A stretch of 7,046 nucleotides of DNA from CALVJJ01 sp045538425 (GCA_045538425.1 JAZSRJ010000078.1:1-7046); one strand, 5' to 3'; shown: positions 1-5,547, numbered from the stretch's first letter. Made by a program: numbers and translations. The notes: generated from the letters alone by a model not told the origin.

Positions 1-562
1 TTTTTCAACCTATGCTACTTGGTGGATTAGACAAAGTATTACTCGTGCGATTGCCGATCAAGCAAGAACCATTCGTGTTCCGGTACATATGGTCGAAACA
101 ATTAACAAACTTTCTCGTGTAAGCAAACAATTAATGCAAGAGTTAGGTCGTGATCCTAACAATGCCGAAATTGCAGAGCGTATGGGTATTACTGAAGCAA
201 AAGTAAATGAAATTATCCGTATTTCACAAGATCCACTTAGTCTAGAGAGTCCAGTTGGTGAAGAAGATGAAAGTAAAATTGGGGATTTCTTAGAAGATGA
301 ATCTATGAAATCACCAACAGATAATGCGACACAAGAAATTTTGAGAGTACAATTGCTTCAAGTTATCGAAACGCTAACTCCAAGAGAACAAAAAGTTATT
401 AGACTTAGATATGGTCTAGATGATAGTCATCCAAGAACACTTGAGGAAGTTGGTAAAGAATTTAACGTAACTCGTGAAAGAATTCGTCAAATTGAGGCGA
501 AAGCTTTGAGAAAATTGAGACAACCTAATCGTAGTAAAAAATTAAAGGATTTTTATGAATAA
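1..562 (+). CDS. rpoD: RNA polymerase primary sigma factor (sigma-70/SigA), C-terminal part
   Basis: This is the 3' end of the gene for the housekeeping sigma factor, which guides RNA polymerase to -10/-35 promoters. The reading frame starts at base 2 and gives 186 residues before TAA, so the N-terminus lies outside the window. The first residues read FSTYATWWIRQSITRAIADQ, the highly conserved region 2.3/2.4 that melts and reads the -10 element. Region 3 follows (KLSRVSKQLMQELGRDP, IAERMG), and then region 4 with LTPREQKVIRLRYGL and the helix-turn-helix TLEEVGKEFNVTRERIRQIE, which contacts the -35 element. The YATWWIRQ and RERIRQIEAKAL signatures and the full region 3/4 spacing indicate the primary sigma factor rather than an ECF or sporulation sigma. 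The last codons overlap the trmK start by 8 nt (ATGAATAA). An ATG at base 89 is internal, not the true start. Identification is near certain. Confidence 0.97.
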   Translation, partial: FSTYATWWIRQSITRAIADQARTIRVPVHMVETINKLSRVSKQLMQELGRDPNNAEIAERMGITEAKVNEIIRISQDPLSLESPVGEEDESKIGDFLEDESMKSPTDNATQEILRVQLLQVIETLTPREQKVIRLRYGLDDSHPRTLEEVGKEFNVTRERIRQIEAKALRKLRQPNRSKKLKDFYE

Positions 563-1223
563 ACTAAAACTATCTCATAGGCTCCAAACAATTGTGAACA
601 TTGTTCCTGTTTGTGATCTTGTGGCTGATATTGGATGTGATCATGGTAAAGTGCTTGCTAAGTTGTTCTTAGAAAATAAAGTTAAGCGCGCGATTGCAAG
701 CGATATCAGTGCTCCAAGTGTAGAAAAGGCAAAACAATTGTTGACGGAACTTGGTTATATTGATCAAGTATCTATTGTTGTTGGTGATGGGATGCAAAAT
801 GTCTGTCAAGACAAAATAGATGTGGCAATTGTTGCAGGTATGGGCGGAAGAGAGATTTTGCAAATCATGGAAAACTGTCAGTCAAGTGTTGAGACATGGG
901 TGTTGCAACCAATGAGTGATGTTGCCTATGTGAGAGAATATTTGATTAAGAATGGGTACAAGATTGCGCAAGATCAATTCTTTTATGATAAAGGAAAGTA
1001 TTATACTTTGTTAAAAGTGGAAACTGGGAAACAAAAACTAAATCAACTCCAAATTAAGTATGGGGTAGATTATAAAAAAGATTGTTTGTTAAAAGAGTAT
1101 TTGGGAAAAGAAATGGAGAAGGTAAGTCAATATTTGGAACAAGCCACTTCTCAAAAACAATCAAAAGAACTGAGTAAAAAGTACAAGGAATTGAAAAAGG
1201 TTATAAGGAGTATACATGAATAA
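555..1223 (+). CDS. trmK: tRNA (adenine(22)-N(1))-methyltransferase TrmK
   Basis: This gene encodes a 222-residue SAM-dependent enzyme of the TrmK (YqfN, COG2384) family, which makes m1A at position 22 of certain tRNAs in the cytoplasm. Visible motifs are the SAM-binding loop VADIGCDHGK (about residues 23-32), an acidic residue ending strand 2 (ASD, D50), VVGDGM (75-80), the family hallmark AGMGG (94-98) and LQPM (117-120). The last 50 residues or so are Lys/Glu-rich and helical, matching the C-terminal coiled-coil domain known for this family. Length is normal (family about 225-240). The ATG at 555 is set by AAAGGA at 544-549, inside the end of rpoD, and overlaps the rpoD stop by 8 nt, so translation is probably coupled. 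Linkage to rpoD is the usual Bacillota arrangement, and co-transcription with it is inferred. Confidence 0.93.
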   Translation: MNKLKLSHRLQTIVNIVPVCDLVADIGCDHGKVLAKLFLENKVKRAIASDISAPSVEKAKQLLTELGYIDQVSIVVGDGMQNVCQDKIDVAIVAGMGGREILQIMENCQSSVETWVLQPMSDVAYVREYLIKNGYKIAQDQFFYDKGKYYTLLKVETGKQKLNQLQIKYGVDYKKDCLLKEYLGKEMEKVSQYLEQATSQKQSKELSKKYKELKKVIRSIHE

Positions 1224-1911
1224 CATATTACAATTGCAAGAATTAGATAGTCAATTAATTAAGATTGAAAGAGAAGCTAACTCTAGTCAAGAAAAACAAA
1301 TTATGAGCAAAATGAGTCAATATGTGAAAGAAGCTCAAAATAAAAGTTTGGAACTAGAAGCTGCAGCAAAACGTCTTGTAAAAGAATTTAATGATGTAAA
1401 AGCAGAAAGTGAAAAGCAATATAATGAAATTAAAAAATTGGTTAGTCGTGATGAAAAAGAAATGTCTATTGAAGACATGCAAAAGGTGATGGCTAGTATC
1501 AATAGAAAGACAGGTGAACTCAATAATCTAGAAAAGAAATTGGGGATGATTAATCAAAAGATGAGAGAGACTCTAAAAGAGTTTGAGGTAACAAAATCTA
1601 ATGTTGTCAAAGCGAGAACAAAACATAAAGAGTCAAAGCAAAAATATGATCAACTTGTTGCTTCAGTGCAACCAAAAATTGATGAAATTAAGAAAAAACA
1701 AGATCAATTAAAACAATCAATTGATAAGTCAATTTTGCAAAAATATATCGACAAACGTAATGATAATATGTTTCCAGTATTTGTTCCATTGATGGATGGC
1801 AAACAATGTGGGGCATGTCGTATGGTGCTACCAAGTAAGCAAATGGACGCTCTAAAAGAGAAAAAATTTACTGCTTGTGAGCAATGTGGTCGTATTGTTT
1901 ATTTCAAATAA
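1216..1911 (+). CDS. Coiled-coil protein with C-terminal C4-type zinc ribbon (DUF164/COG1579 family)
   Basis: This is a 231-residue protein with two parts. Residues 1 to about 180 are almost wholly charged and helical (Lys/Glu/Gln heptad-like), consistent with a long antiparallel coiled-coil hairpin. The C-terminus is a zinc ribbon with paired cysteines C198-x2-C201 (CGAC) and C221-x2-C224 (CEQC), ending CGRIVYFK. This matches the 'C4-type zinc ribbon' family (Pfam zf-RING_7). Some relatives, such as FlgZ in epsilonproteobacteria and CdsZ in mycobacteria, bind nucleic acid or act as adaptors, but the role here is not known and should not be copied from them. It has no signal peptide or membrane segment, so it is probably cytoplasmic. 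AAGGAG at 1205-1210 places the ATG at 1216, overlapping trmK by the same ATGAATAA seen at the rpoD-trmK joint. It is the last gene of the operon. Confidence 0.85.
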   Translation: MNNILQLQELDSQLIKIEREANSSQEKQIMSKMSQYVKEAQNKSLELEAAAKRLVKEFNDVKAESEKQYNEIKKLVSRDEKEMSIEDMQKVMASINRKTGELNNLEKKLGMINQKMRETLKEFEVTKSNVVKARTKHKESKQKYDQLVASVQPKIDEIKKKQDQLKQSIDKSILQKYIDKRNDNMFPVFVPLMDGKQCGACRMVLPSKQMDALKEKKFTACEQCGRIVYFK

Positions 1912-1937
1912 AAGCATCTAAAGTGCTTTTATTTTTT
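1906..1937 (+). terminator. Rho-independent terminator of the rpoD-trmK-zinc ribbon operon
   Basis: There is an 11-bp perfect inverted repeat: AAATAAAAGCA at 1906-1916, a 7-nt loop at 1917-1923, and TGCTTTTATTT at 1924-1934, continued by a T run to 1937. The left arm contains the last sense codon and the TAA stop (1909-1911), so there is no untranslated gap between coding sequence and terminator. The stem has only two G-C pairs, so it may leak. Confidence 0.8.
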
Positions 1938-2239
1938 ATACCAAAATATGTATAAATATGCAACAATATAAATAATAATACACGAGTGTACAGATGCGTG
2001 AAACTCTCAAAAAAATAGATGCTATAAGAGATTGTGGGGGTCTATGTTGGGAAGTGGAAAATTGATGATTGTTGTGACTTGTTGTTTGTGTTGTGGGAGA
2101 AAGATGTGGATTGTGCAAAAAAAATAATAACTAAAACTATCTAATGGTGTTTTCATTATTTGATGGTTATGATTGTTATGGATAAATGATGATTGTTATT
2201 GGGGTTGTGTGAATCGTAGATTGATGATAAGATATAAGA
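1938..2239. other. Non-coding interval, G/T-rich and C-poor on the + strand
   Basis: I see no credible protein gene in these roughly 300 bp. The short open frames on either strand start at TTG, lack a ribosome-binding site, run into terminators and have unlikely compositions. From about 2029 to 2235 the + strand is very rich in G and T and nearly lacks C. A hand count of 2041-2220 gives 49 G and 8 C. Short words recur: TGATGATTGTT at 2063-2073 and 2187-2197, and GATTGTTAT at 2171-2179 and 2191-2199. The stretch ends at a strong terminator (2240-2279), so a small RNA read on the + strand is possible, but I found no convincing -35/-10 pair. A decayed gene remnant is the other option. Confidence 0.5.
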
Positions 2240-2279
2240 AAAAACCACAAGAAGAGAAAAACTCTTTTATGTGGTTTTT
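2240..2279 (+). terminator. Strong intrinsic terminator, probably bidirectional
   Basis: The outer arms AAAAACCACA (2240-2249) and TGTGGTTTTT (2270-2279) pair perfectly. Inside them AGAAGAG (2250-2256) pairs with CTCTTTT (2262-2268) around an AAAAA loop, leaving one G-U pair and one bulged A. This gives a long hairpin of about 17 pairs. It is followed by a U-rich stretch on the + strand and by a run of T on the - strand, so it can act both ways. No gene ends directly before it on the + strand: the nearest stop codon is 329 bp upstream and already has its own terminator. It may back up one or both of the converging operons or end an unrecognised transcript. Confidence 0.75.
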
Positions 2280-2357
2280 GTTATTTTATAAATGTGTTGT
2301 GAAAATGGCATCAACTATATACATTATGACGCAAACATATAGTAATATAAAAAATTA

Positions 2358-2373
2358 GTTGTAATATTACAAC
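2358..2373. repeat. 16-bp perfect palindrome
   Basis: GTTGTAATATTACAAC reads the same on both strands with no central spacer. Such a site could be an operator for a dimeric helix-turn-helix regulator or, if transcribed, a tight hairpin. It has no T run beside it, so it is not a standard terminator. It lies 3' of the importer permease gene and has no promoter-gene pair next to it, so its role is unknown. Its half-site GTTGTAAT recurs at 5127-5134 in the leader of the importer operon. Confidence 0.6.
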
Positions 2374-2401
2374 AACAAGTACTGTTTTGACCATTAAAAA
2401 T

Positions 2402-2425
2402 AAAACATTAAAAAATAGATGTTTT
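2402..2425 (-). terminator. Possible terminator of the importer operon
   Basis: AAAACAT (2402-2408) pairs with ATGTTTT (2419-2425) around a 10-nt loop. On the minus strand the hairpin follows the permease stop (TAG at 2436-2438) by about 10 nt and leads into TTTTATTTTTAA. A longer alternative pairs ACATTA (2405-2410) with TAATGT (2437-2442). The stem is almost all A-T, so it is weak, and the hairpin at 2240-2279 may be the effective end. Confidence 0.4.
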
Positions 2426-2435
2426 TTTATAAAAA

Positions 2436-3248
2436 CTAATGTGTCCCAAACTTTTTGCGAACGCCAGACTCTAAAATGGCGACAACTAAATACATGCCAG
2501 TTGCAAGAATACATAGAACGATTGTGTTAGCCATAACAAGATTAAGGTTGAGAACTTGGCTTCCGTAGTTGATCTGGTATCCAAGTCCAGCACGGCTGAC
2601 TAGATATTCTCCCATAATGGTTCCGACCCATGCAAGCCCAACATTGATCTTAAGGACACTGACAAGTTCGGTAATGGTGGAAGGAATGATAAGCTTAATT
2701 AATATTTGCCACTTGCTTGCTCCCATGCTCTGTAATAGTAAAATCTTGTTATTTTCAGTGCATAAATATGCATTAAGCATGCTAATGATGGTAATCACGA
2801 TCATGATGAGTACAGCCATTACGATAATGGATCTAGTACCGACACCAAACCAAACAATAATGATTGGGCCTAATGCAATTTTTGGTAAGCTATTGAGGAC
2901 GATGATATAAGGCTCTAACACTTTTCTTAAAAATTCGTTCCACCATAAGATGATAGCAATCAGTGTGCCTAGACCTGTTGCTATCAAAAAAGAAATAATG
3001 GTTTCGCTCAGTGATACCCAAGAGTGATAAAACAATGTTTTGTTGATTATAGATTCATAGATTGTTTTTGCAATCTTACTAGGGCAACTGGTGATGAAAC
3101 TATCTATGATGTTATATTTTGCAAGCAATTCCCATAAGACGATAAATCCAACTAAAAGGAATACTTGACAAAGAATAATAAGCAACTTTTTTTGTTTGTT
3201 TCGTCTTAGGTATTTTTTATAGCCATAACTAAAATTATTTTTCTTCAT
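2436..3248 (-). CDS. ABC transporter permease, NitT/SsuC/ThiX type
   Basis: This is the membrane-spanning subunit of an ABC importer, probably a homodimer in the inner membrane. The chosen start (ATG at 3248) gives 270 residues, normal for the family. A basic N-terminus (KKYLRRNKQKK) precedes a first membrane helix at about residues 22-42. Further hydrophobic helices lie near 83-101, 114-134, 140-162 and in the last third. The EAA-type cytoplasmic loop that docks on the ATPase is seen at about 170-189 (LLLQSMGASKWQILIKLIIP), with the conserved Gly and Pro. GGAGGG at 3258-3263 lies 9 nt upstream of ATG 3248 and fixes this start. The same frame stays open to 3338, but that extension would overlap the ATPase gene by about 100 nt and is polar and unlike the family. 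The real overlap with the ATPase gene is 14 nt, suggesting coupled translation. The substrate is unknown. Confidence 0.88.
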   Translation of the reverse strand: MKKNNFSYGYKKYLRRNKQKKLLIILCQVFLLVGFIVLWELLAKYNIIDSFITSCPSKIAKTIYESIINKTLFYHSWVSLSETIISFLIATGLGTLIAIILWWNEFLRKVLEPYIIVLNSLPKIALGPIIIVWFGVGTRSIIVMAVLIMIVITIISMLNAYLCTENNKILLLQSMGASKWQILIKLIIPSTITELVSVLKINVGLAWVGTIMGEYLVSRAGLGYQINYGSQVLNLNLVMANTIVLCILATGMYLVVAILESGVRKKFGTH

Positions 3249-3987
3249 TTTGTAAGTCCCTCCAGATTTGTTCAAAGTAAGATTGGAATTGCGGTTTGTC
3301 TCGTCTGGCAAGAGGGGTAAGTGTGGGGTCAAAATCAAGTCGGTATTCTCTTTTGATGGTGGCTGGTCGTTTTGTGAGAACGATCACACGATCAGACATA
3401 CTAATAGCTTCTGCAATATCATGTGTAACTAAGATAGCGGCCTTTTTCTCTTGGCGCAGTATATGATGTACGTCGTCACATACAGCGACTCTTGTTTGGT
3501 AGTCTAGGGCGGAAAATGGTTCATCTAATAGTAAAACTTCTGGTTGTAATACCAGTGTTCTAATGAGAGCGACTCTTTGCCTCATACCACCAGAGAGTTG
3601 ACTAGGATGCTTTTTCTTAAAATCTTTGAGCCCATATTGATCGAGTAGTTTGTTGGCTAGAGCAATAGTATCCTTTGTCTTCTTGTGTTGTATTTCTGGA
3701 CCTAAAAGTACATTGTTGAGGATGGATCTCCACTCAAATAATTCATCTCTTTGTAGCATATAGCCTGTGTGACCGGTGGTTTGTTTTTGGATGGTAACTT
3801 TTCCTTTTGTTACATCTAAAAGACCGGCGATGATCGACAAGATGGTTGTTTTGCCACATCCACTTGGTCCAACAATACTAACAATTTCTCCGTCTTCCAT
3901 GGAAAAATCAATATCTTTGAGAGCGAGTGTTTCTCCGTTTTTGCTAAAATAGGTCAATTCAACATGATCCAATTTTAGTATTTCCAT
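3235..3987 (-). CDS. ABC transporter ATP-binding protein, NitT/SsuB/ThiZ type
   Basis: This 250-residue cytoplasmic ATPase powers the importer. All nucleotide-binding motifs are intact: Walker A GPSGCGKTT (residues 40-48), Q-loop Gln79 (MLQRDELFEW), signature LSGGMRQR (131-138), Walker B VLLLDE (151-156), D-loop SALD (159-162) and switch His189 (VTHDIAEA). The DELFEW stretch after the Q-loop and the C-terminal KRPATIKREYRLD are typical of the nitrate/sulfonate/thiamine-precursor subfamily. Length is normal. ATG at 3987 has AGGAGA at 3993-3998. The gene lies 104 nt after the binding-protein gene, separated from it by two hairpins, and overlaps the permease gene by 14 nt. The family assignment is secure. 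Sulfonate, nitrate or pyrimidine specificity cannot be read from an ATPase. Confidence 0.94.
   Translation of the reverse strand: MEILKLDHVELTYFSKNGETLALKDIDFSMEDGEIVSIVGPSGCGKTTILSIIAGLLDVTKGKVTIQKQTTGHTGYMLQRDELFEWRSILNNVLLGPEIQHKKTKDTIALANKLLDQYGLKDFKKKHPSQLSGGMRQRVALIRTLVLQPEVLLLDEPFSALDYQTRVAVCDDVHHILRQEKKAAILVTHDIAEAISMSDRVIVLTKRPATIKREYRLDFDPTLTPLARRDKPQFQSYFEQIWRDLQNEEK
3258..3263 (-). promoter_or_regulatory. Ribosome-binding site deciding the permease start
   Basis: The minus strand reads GGAGGG followed 9 nt later by ATG AAG AAA. The site lies inside the last codons of the ATPase gene and rules in the 270-residue form over the longer open frame. Confidence 0.7.
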
Positions 3988-4003
3988 GATTTTCTCCTGT
4001 AGT

Positions 4004-4020
4004 TGAGCAAAGATTGCTCA
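4004..4020 (-). promoter_or_regulatory. Hairpin just upstream of the ATPase ribosome-binding site
   Basis: TGAGCAA (4004-4010), a 3-nt loop and TTGCTCA (4014-4020) form a perfect 7-bp stem. On the minus-strand transcript it sits 5 nt before the AGGAGA site (3993-3998). Lacking a T run, it is not a terminator. It may protect the 5' end of a processed ATPase-permease mRNA or affect initiation, which is inference. Confidence 0.45.
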
Positions 4021-4046
4021 TTACATTGTACGAATATTGAGATAAA

Positions 4047-4071
4047 AAATGTGCTATTAAATAGCACATTT
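4047..4071 (-). terminator. Intercistronic terminator-like hairpin between binding-protein and ATPase genes
   Basis: AAATGTGCTATT (4047-4058) and AATAGCACATTT (4060-4071) are perfect inverted copies around one base, so in practice a stem of about 10 bp with a short loop. On the minus strand the stem runs into TTTTTTATC, the form of an intrinsic terminator. It begins about 20 nt after the binding-protein stop. I see no good promoter for the ATPase gene after it, so it most likely acts as a partial terminator or 3' stabiliser that makes the binding protein more abundant than the membrane parts. Confidence 0.65.
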
Positions 4072-4091
4072 GCTGTATTTTTGTACGATGT

Positions 4092-5090
4092 TTATAGTTC
4101 AGCGATGACAGTGTTGGCAAAACTATTGTCTACAACTGTACTGAAAGCGACATTACCAGTGATTTGGCCAGCGTTTTGCATGATAGCAAGTAGTCTGTTG
4201 TAACTATCTTCTGTCATGACAGGGGTGTTGGTCCATGCGTCAATGGCTTTATAACTTTCAATAGCATACTTAATAGAAGTAAGGTCTGTTCCTTCAAAAG
4301 ATGGTGCAAGGGCTTTTGCTGCATCGTCAAGGCTAGCGGTAGTGAGATATTGATAGCCTTTCATGACTGCACGTAAAAACTTTTTAATGGTATCACTATT
4401 TTTGTTAAGATAACTACGGTTTGCCATAAAACAAGTGTAAGGAACTTCACCAGATTCTTCGCCAACACTAGCGACAATATGACCATTGCCTGCTTTTTCA
4501 ACTTCTGTTGCGGTAGGTTCAAATAGGGTTGTATAATCTCCAGTACCGCCTACAAAAGCAGGTCCCATGTTGTTGAAACTAATATCAAAATTAAGGGTGA
4601 TATTTTCGCCGTTGACGTAGCCTTTTTGGTTAAGCACGTATTCTAAAGTCATTGCAGGAAGTCCGCCTTGACGTCCAGCAATAATTTCTGTACCTGCAAG
4701 GTTGGACCAGTCAAAATCGTCTTCTTGGGTACGACCAACTAAAAAACTGCCATCTCTTTTGGTGAGTTGCCCAAATACGATTGGTAAATCTTGTTTGCCT
4801 TGGCTAGCAACATAGACACTTGTTTCGGGACCAAGTAGGGCAATATCTGCACTTCCGGACAAAATTGCTGTCATACTCTTATCGCTACCACCACCGTTGG
4901 TTAGTTCGATGGTGTAACCTTCGTCTTCAAAATACCCTTGGTTGATCGCGACATAGAATGGTGCATAGAATATACTATGTGTGACTTCATTGACTCTCAA
5001 GACATTGTCGTTGTTTTTGTTGCAACTACAACCAACGAATGAGGCGAGTGATAGTACCAATACTGCAAGCAATATGCTAAGTTTTTTCAT
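4092..5090 (-). CDS. ABC transporter substrate-binding lipoprotein, NMT1/THI5-like (SsuA/NitT class)
   Basis: This 332-residue extracytoplasmic binding protein should capture the importer's ligand and deliver it to the permease. It begins MKKLSILLAVLVLSLASFVG then Cys21, a lipoprotein signal peptide with a slightly unusual lipobox (FVGC). The mature protein has the family hallmarks: an N-terminal lobe with FYAPFYVAINQGYFEDEG (about 41-58), then GGGSDKSMTAILSGSADIALLGPE, where the Gly-rich loop and the sGsADIa stretch line the ligand cleft, and later GGTGDYTTLFEPTATEVEKAG. Start: ATG at 5090 has GGAGGT at 5095-5100. The in-frame TTG at 5102 lies upstream of that site and is rejected. It is first in the operon, ahead of the ATPase and permease genes. 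Relatives bind sulfonates, nitrate, pyrimidine precursors or aromatic compounds. The cysteine-rich motif of ThiY-type pyrimidine binders is absent, so the ligand is left open. Confidence 0.87.
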   Translation of the reverse strand: MKKLSILLAVLVLSLASFVGCSCNKNNDNVLRVNEVTHSIFYAPFYVAINQGYFEDEGYTIELTNGGGSDKSMTAILSGSADIALLGPETSVYVASQGKQDLPIVFGQLTKRDGSFLVGRTQEDDFDWSNLAGTEIIAGRQGGLPAMTLEYVLNQKGYVNGENITLNFDISFNNMGPAFVGGTGDYTTLFEPTATEVEKAGNGHIVASVGEESGEVPYTCFMANRSYLNKNSDTIKKFLRAVMKGYQYLTTASLDDAAKALAPSFEGTDLTSIKYAIESYKAIDAWTNTPVMTEDSYNRLLAIMQNAGQITGNVAFSTVVDNSFANTVIAEL

Positions 5091-5094
5091 TATG

Positions 5095-5100
5095 ACCTCC
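5095..5100 (-). promoter_or_regulatory. Ribosome-binding site deciding the binding-protein start
   Basis: GGAGGT is followed 4 nt later by ATG AAA AAA at 5090, which encodes the start of a clean lipoprotein signal peptide. Confidence 0.8.
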
Positions 5101-5163
5101 AATAATTTTATTTTGACATAATTGCGGTTGTAATTGTTGGATGCAATATGCCAAACTATTACT

Positions 5164-5193
5164 ATTTTATTCGATTTTTATGATCTTTGTGAA
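5164..5193 (-). promoter_or_regulatory. Candidate sigma-70 promoter of the importer operon
   Basis: On the minus strand TTCACA (5188-5193, 5 of 6 to consensus) is followed after 18 bp by TAAAAT (5164-5169, 5 of 6). Transcription would start near 5157, giving a leader of about 65 nt, too short for a TPP or SAM riboswitch. Its -35 box lies 18 bp from the -35 box of the + strand promoter at 5212-5240, so one regulator bound between could control both. Confidence 0.5.
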
Positions 5194-5211
5194 AAAAATT
5201 GGATTTAGGTC

Positions 5212-5240
5212 TTGTTTTTCTTTTTGAGATGTGCTACAAT
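5212..5240 (+). promoter_or_regulatory. Candidate extended -10 promoter of the 88-aa membrane protein gene
   Basis: TTGTTT (5212-5217) is followed after 17 bp by TACAAT (5235-5240), preceded by TGC, the extended -10 form that makes up for a weak -35. The start point would be near 5247, about 27 nt before the ATG at 5274. Confidence 0.6.
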
Positions 5241-5273
5241 GTAGGCAAGAAATATGTATTTGGAGTGAAAACG

Positions 5274-5540
5274 ATGAGTATGTTATTAACAAGTTTTTCA
5301 GATATTTGGAACACTGTCGTCAATATTGTGGTTGAAAGATTTCAATTAAAAACTGTGATTGCTGGTGTTATTTTTGCAATTATTGGTCTTGTGTTTGCAG
5401 TGCTTGCAAGACGTATTGCACGTGTCGTTAGACAAAAAGATGAGATTGATGATCATGATACCGTATACCTTATTTTTAAGGCGATTGGTCTCGGCTGTCT
5501 ATTTGTAGCTTTACTCATTCTTATTTTCAAAGAATTCTAA
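5274..5540 (+). CDS. Small membrane protein, 88 residues, function unknown
   Basis: I do not recognise this family. The chosen start (ATG at 5274) has GGAGTG at 5262-5267, 6 nt away. The frame can be opened from a TTG at 5199, but that would begin upstream of the predicted promoter start point. The protein has a short amphipathic N-terminus (about 1-25), a membrane helix at about 26-45 (TVIAGVIFAIIGLVFAVLA), a basic stretch ARRIARVVRQK (45-55), an acidic one DEIDDHD (56-62), and a second helix at about 68-85 (FKAIGLGCLFVALLILIF) ending KEF. This suggests a two-helix hairpin with a highly charged loop, and the Arg/Lys-rich end of helix 1 suggests that loop faces the cytoplasm. The gene is monocistronic, with its own promoter and terminator, between the divergent importer operon and valS. 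A regulator or small subunit of a membrane complex is conceivable, but nothing in the sequence proves it. Confidence 0.75.
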   Translation: MSMLLTSFSDIWNTVVNIVVERFQLKTVIAGVIFAIIGLVFAVLARRIARVVRQKDEIDDHDTVYLIFKAIGLGCLFVALLILIFKEF

Positions 5541-5547
5541 AAATAAC

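Larger units (their letters stand above)
2280..2435. other. Non-coding A/T-rich interval downstream of the importer operon
   Basis: I see no gene here. This is the 3' side of the minus-strand importer operon, running up to the two-way terminator. It contains the 16-bp palindrome at 2358-2373 and the A/T hairpin at 2402-2425. Confidence 0.5.

Noticed and set aside
1936..2118. 60-codon open frame on the minus strand
   Set aside because: It starts at TTG without a ribosome-binding site, runs into the terminator at 1906-1937, and its His/Ser/Thr-rich composition simply mirrors the C-poor + strand.
2173..2358. 61-codon open frame on the + strand
   Set aside because: It has a TTG start, no ribosome-binding site, and reads straight through the strong terminator hairpin at 2240-2279.
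2569..2910. 113-codon + strand open frame
   Set aside because: It is a shadow of the permease gene in the opposite strand, which has clear family motifs.
3249..3338. 30-residue N-terminal extension of the permease
   Set aside because: It lies wholly inside the ATPase gene and is polar. A good ribosome-binding site (3258-3263) points to the ATG at 3248.
4021..4060. Separate promoter for the ATPase-permease pair (TACAAT on the minus strand near 4025)
   Set aside because: No acceptable -35 box is found at 16-18 bp, so the hexamer is probably chance.
5091..5160. TPP, SAM or other riboswitch before the importer
   Set aside because: The leader is only about 65 nt and lacks the conserved TPP-box words. 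I could fold no multi-stem structure or expression-platform terminator in it.
5199..5273. 25-residue N-terminal extension of the small membrane protein
   Set aside because: It begins at TTG upstream of the predicted promoter and transcription start, and the ribosome-binding site fits ATG 5274.
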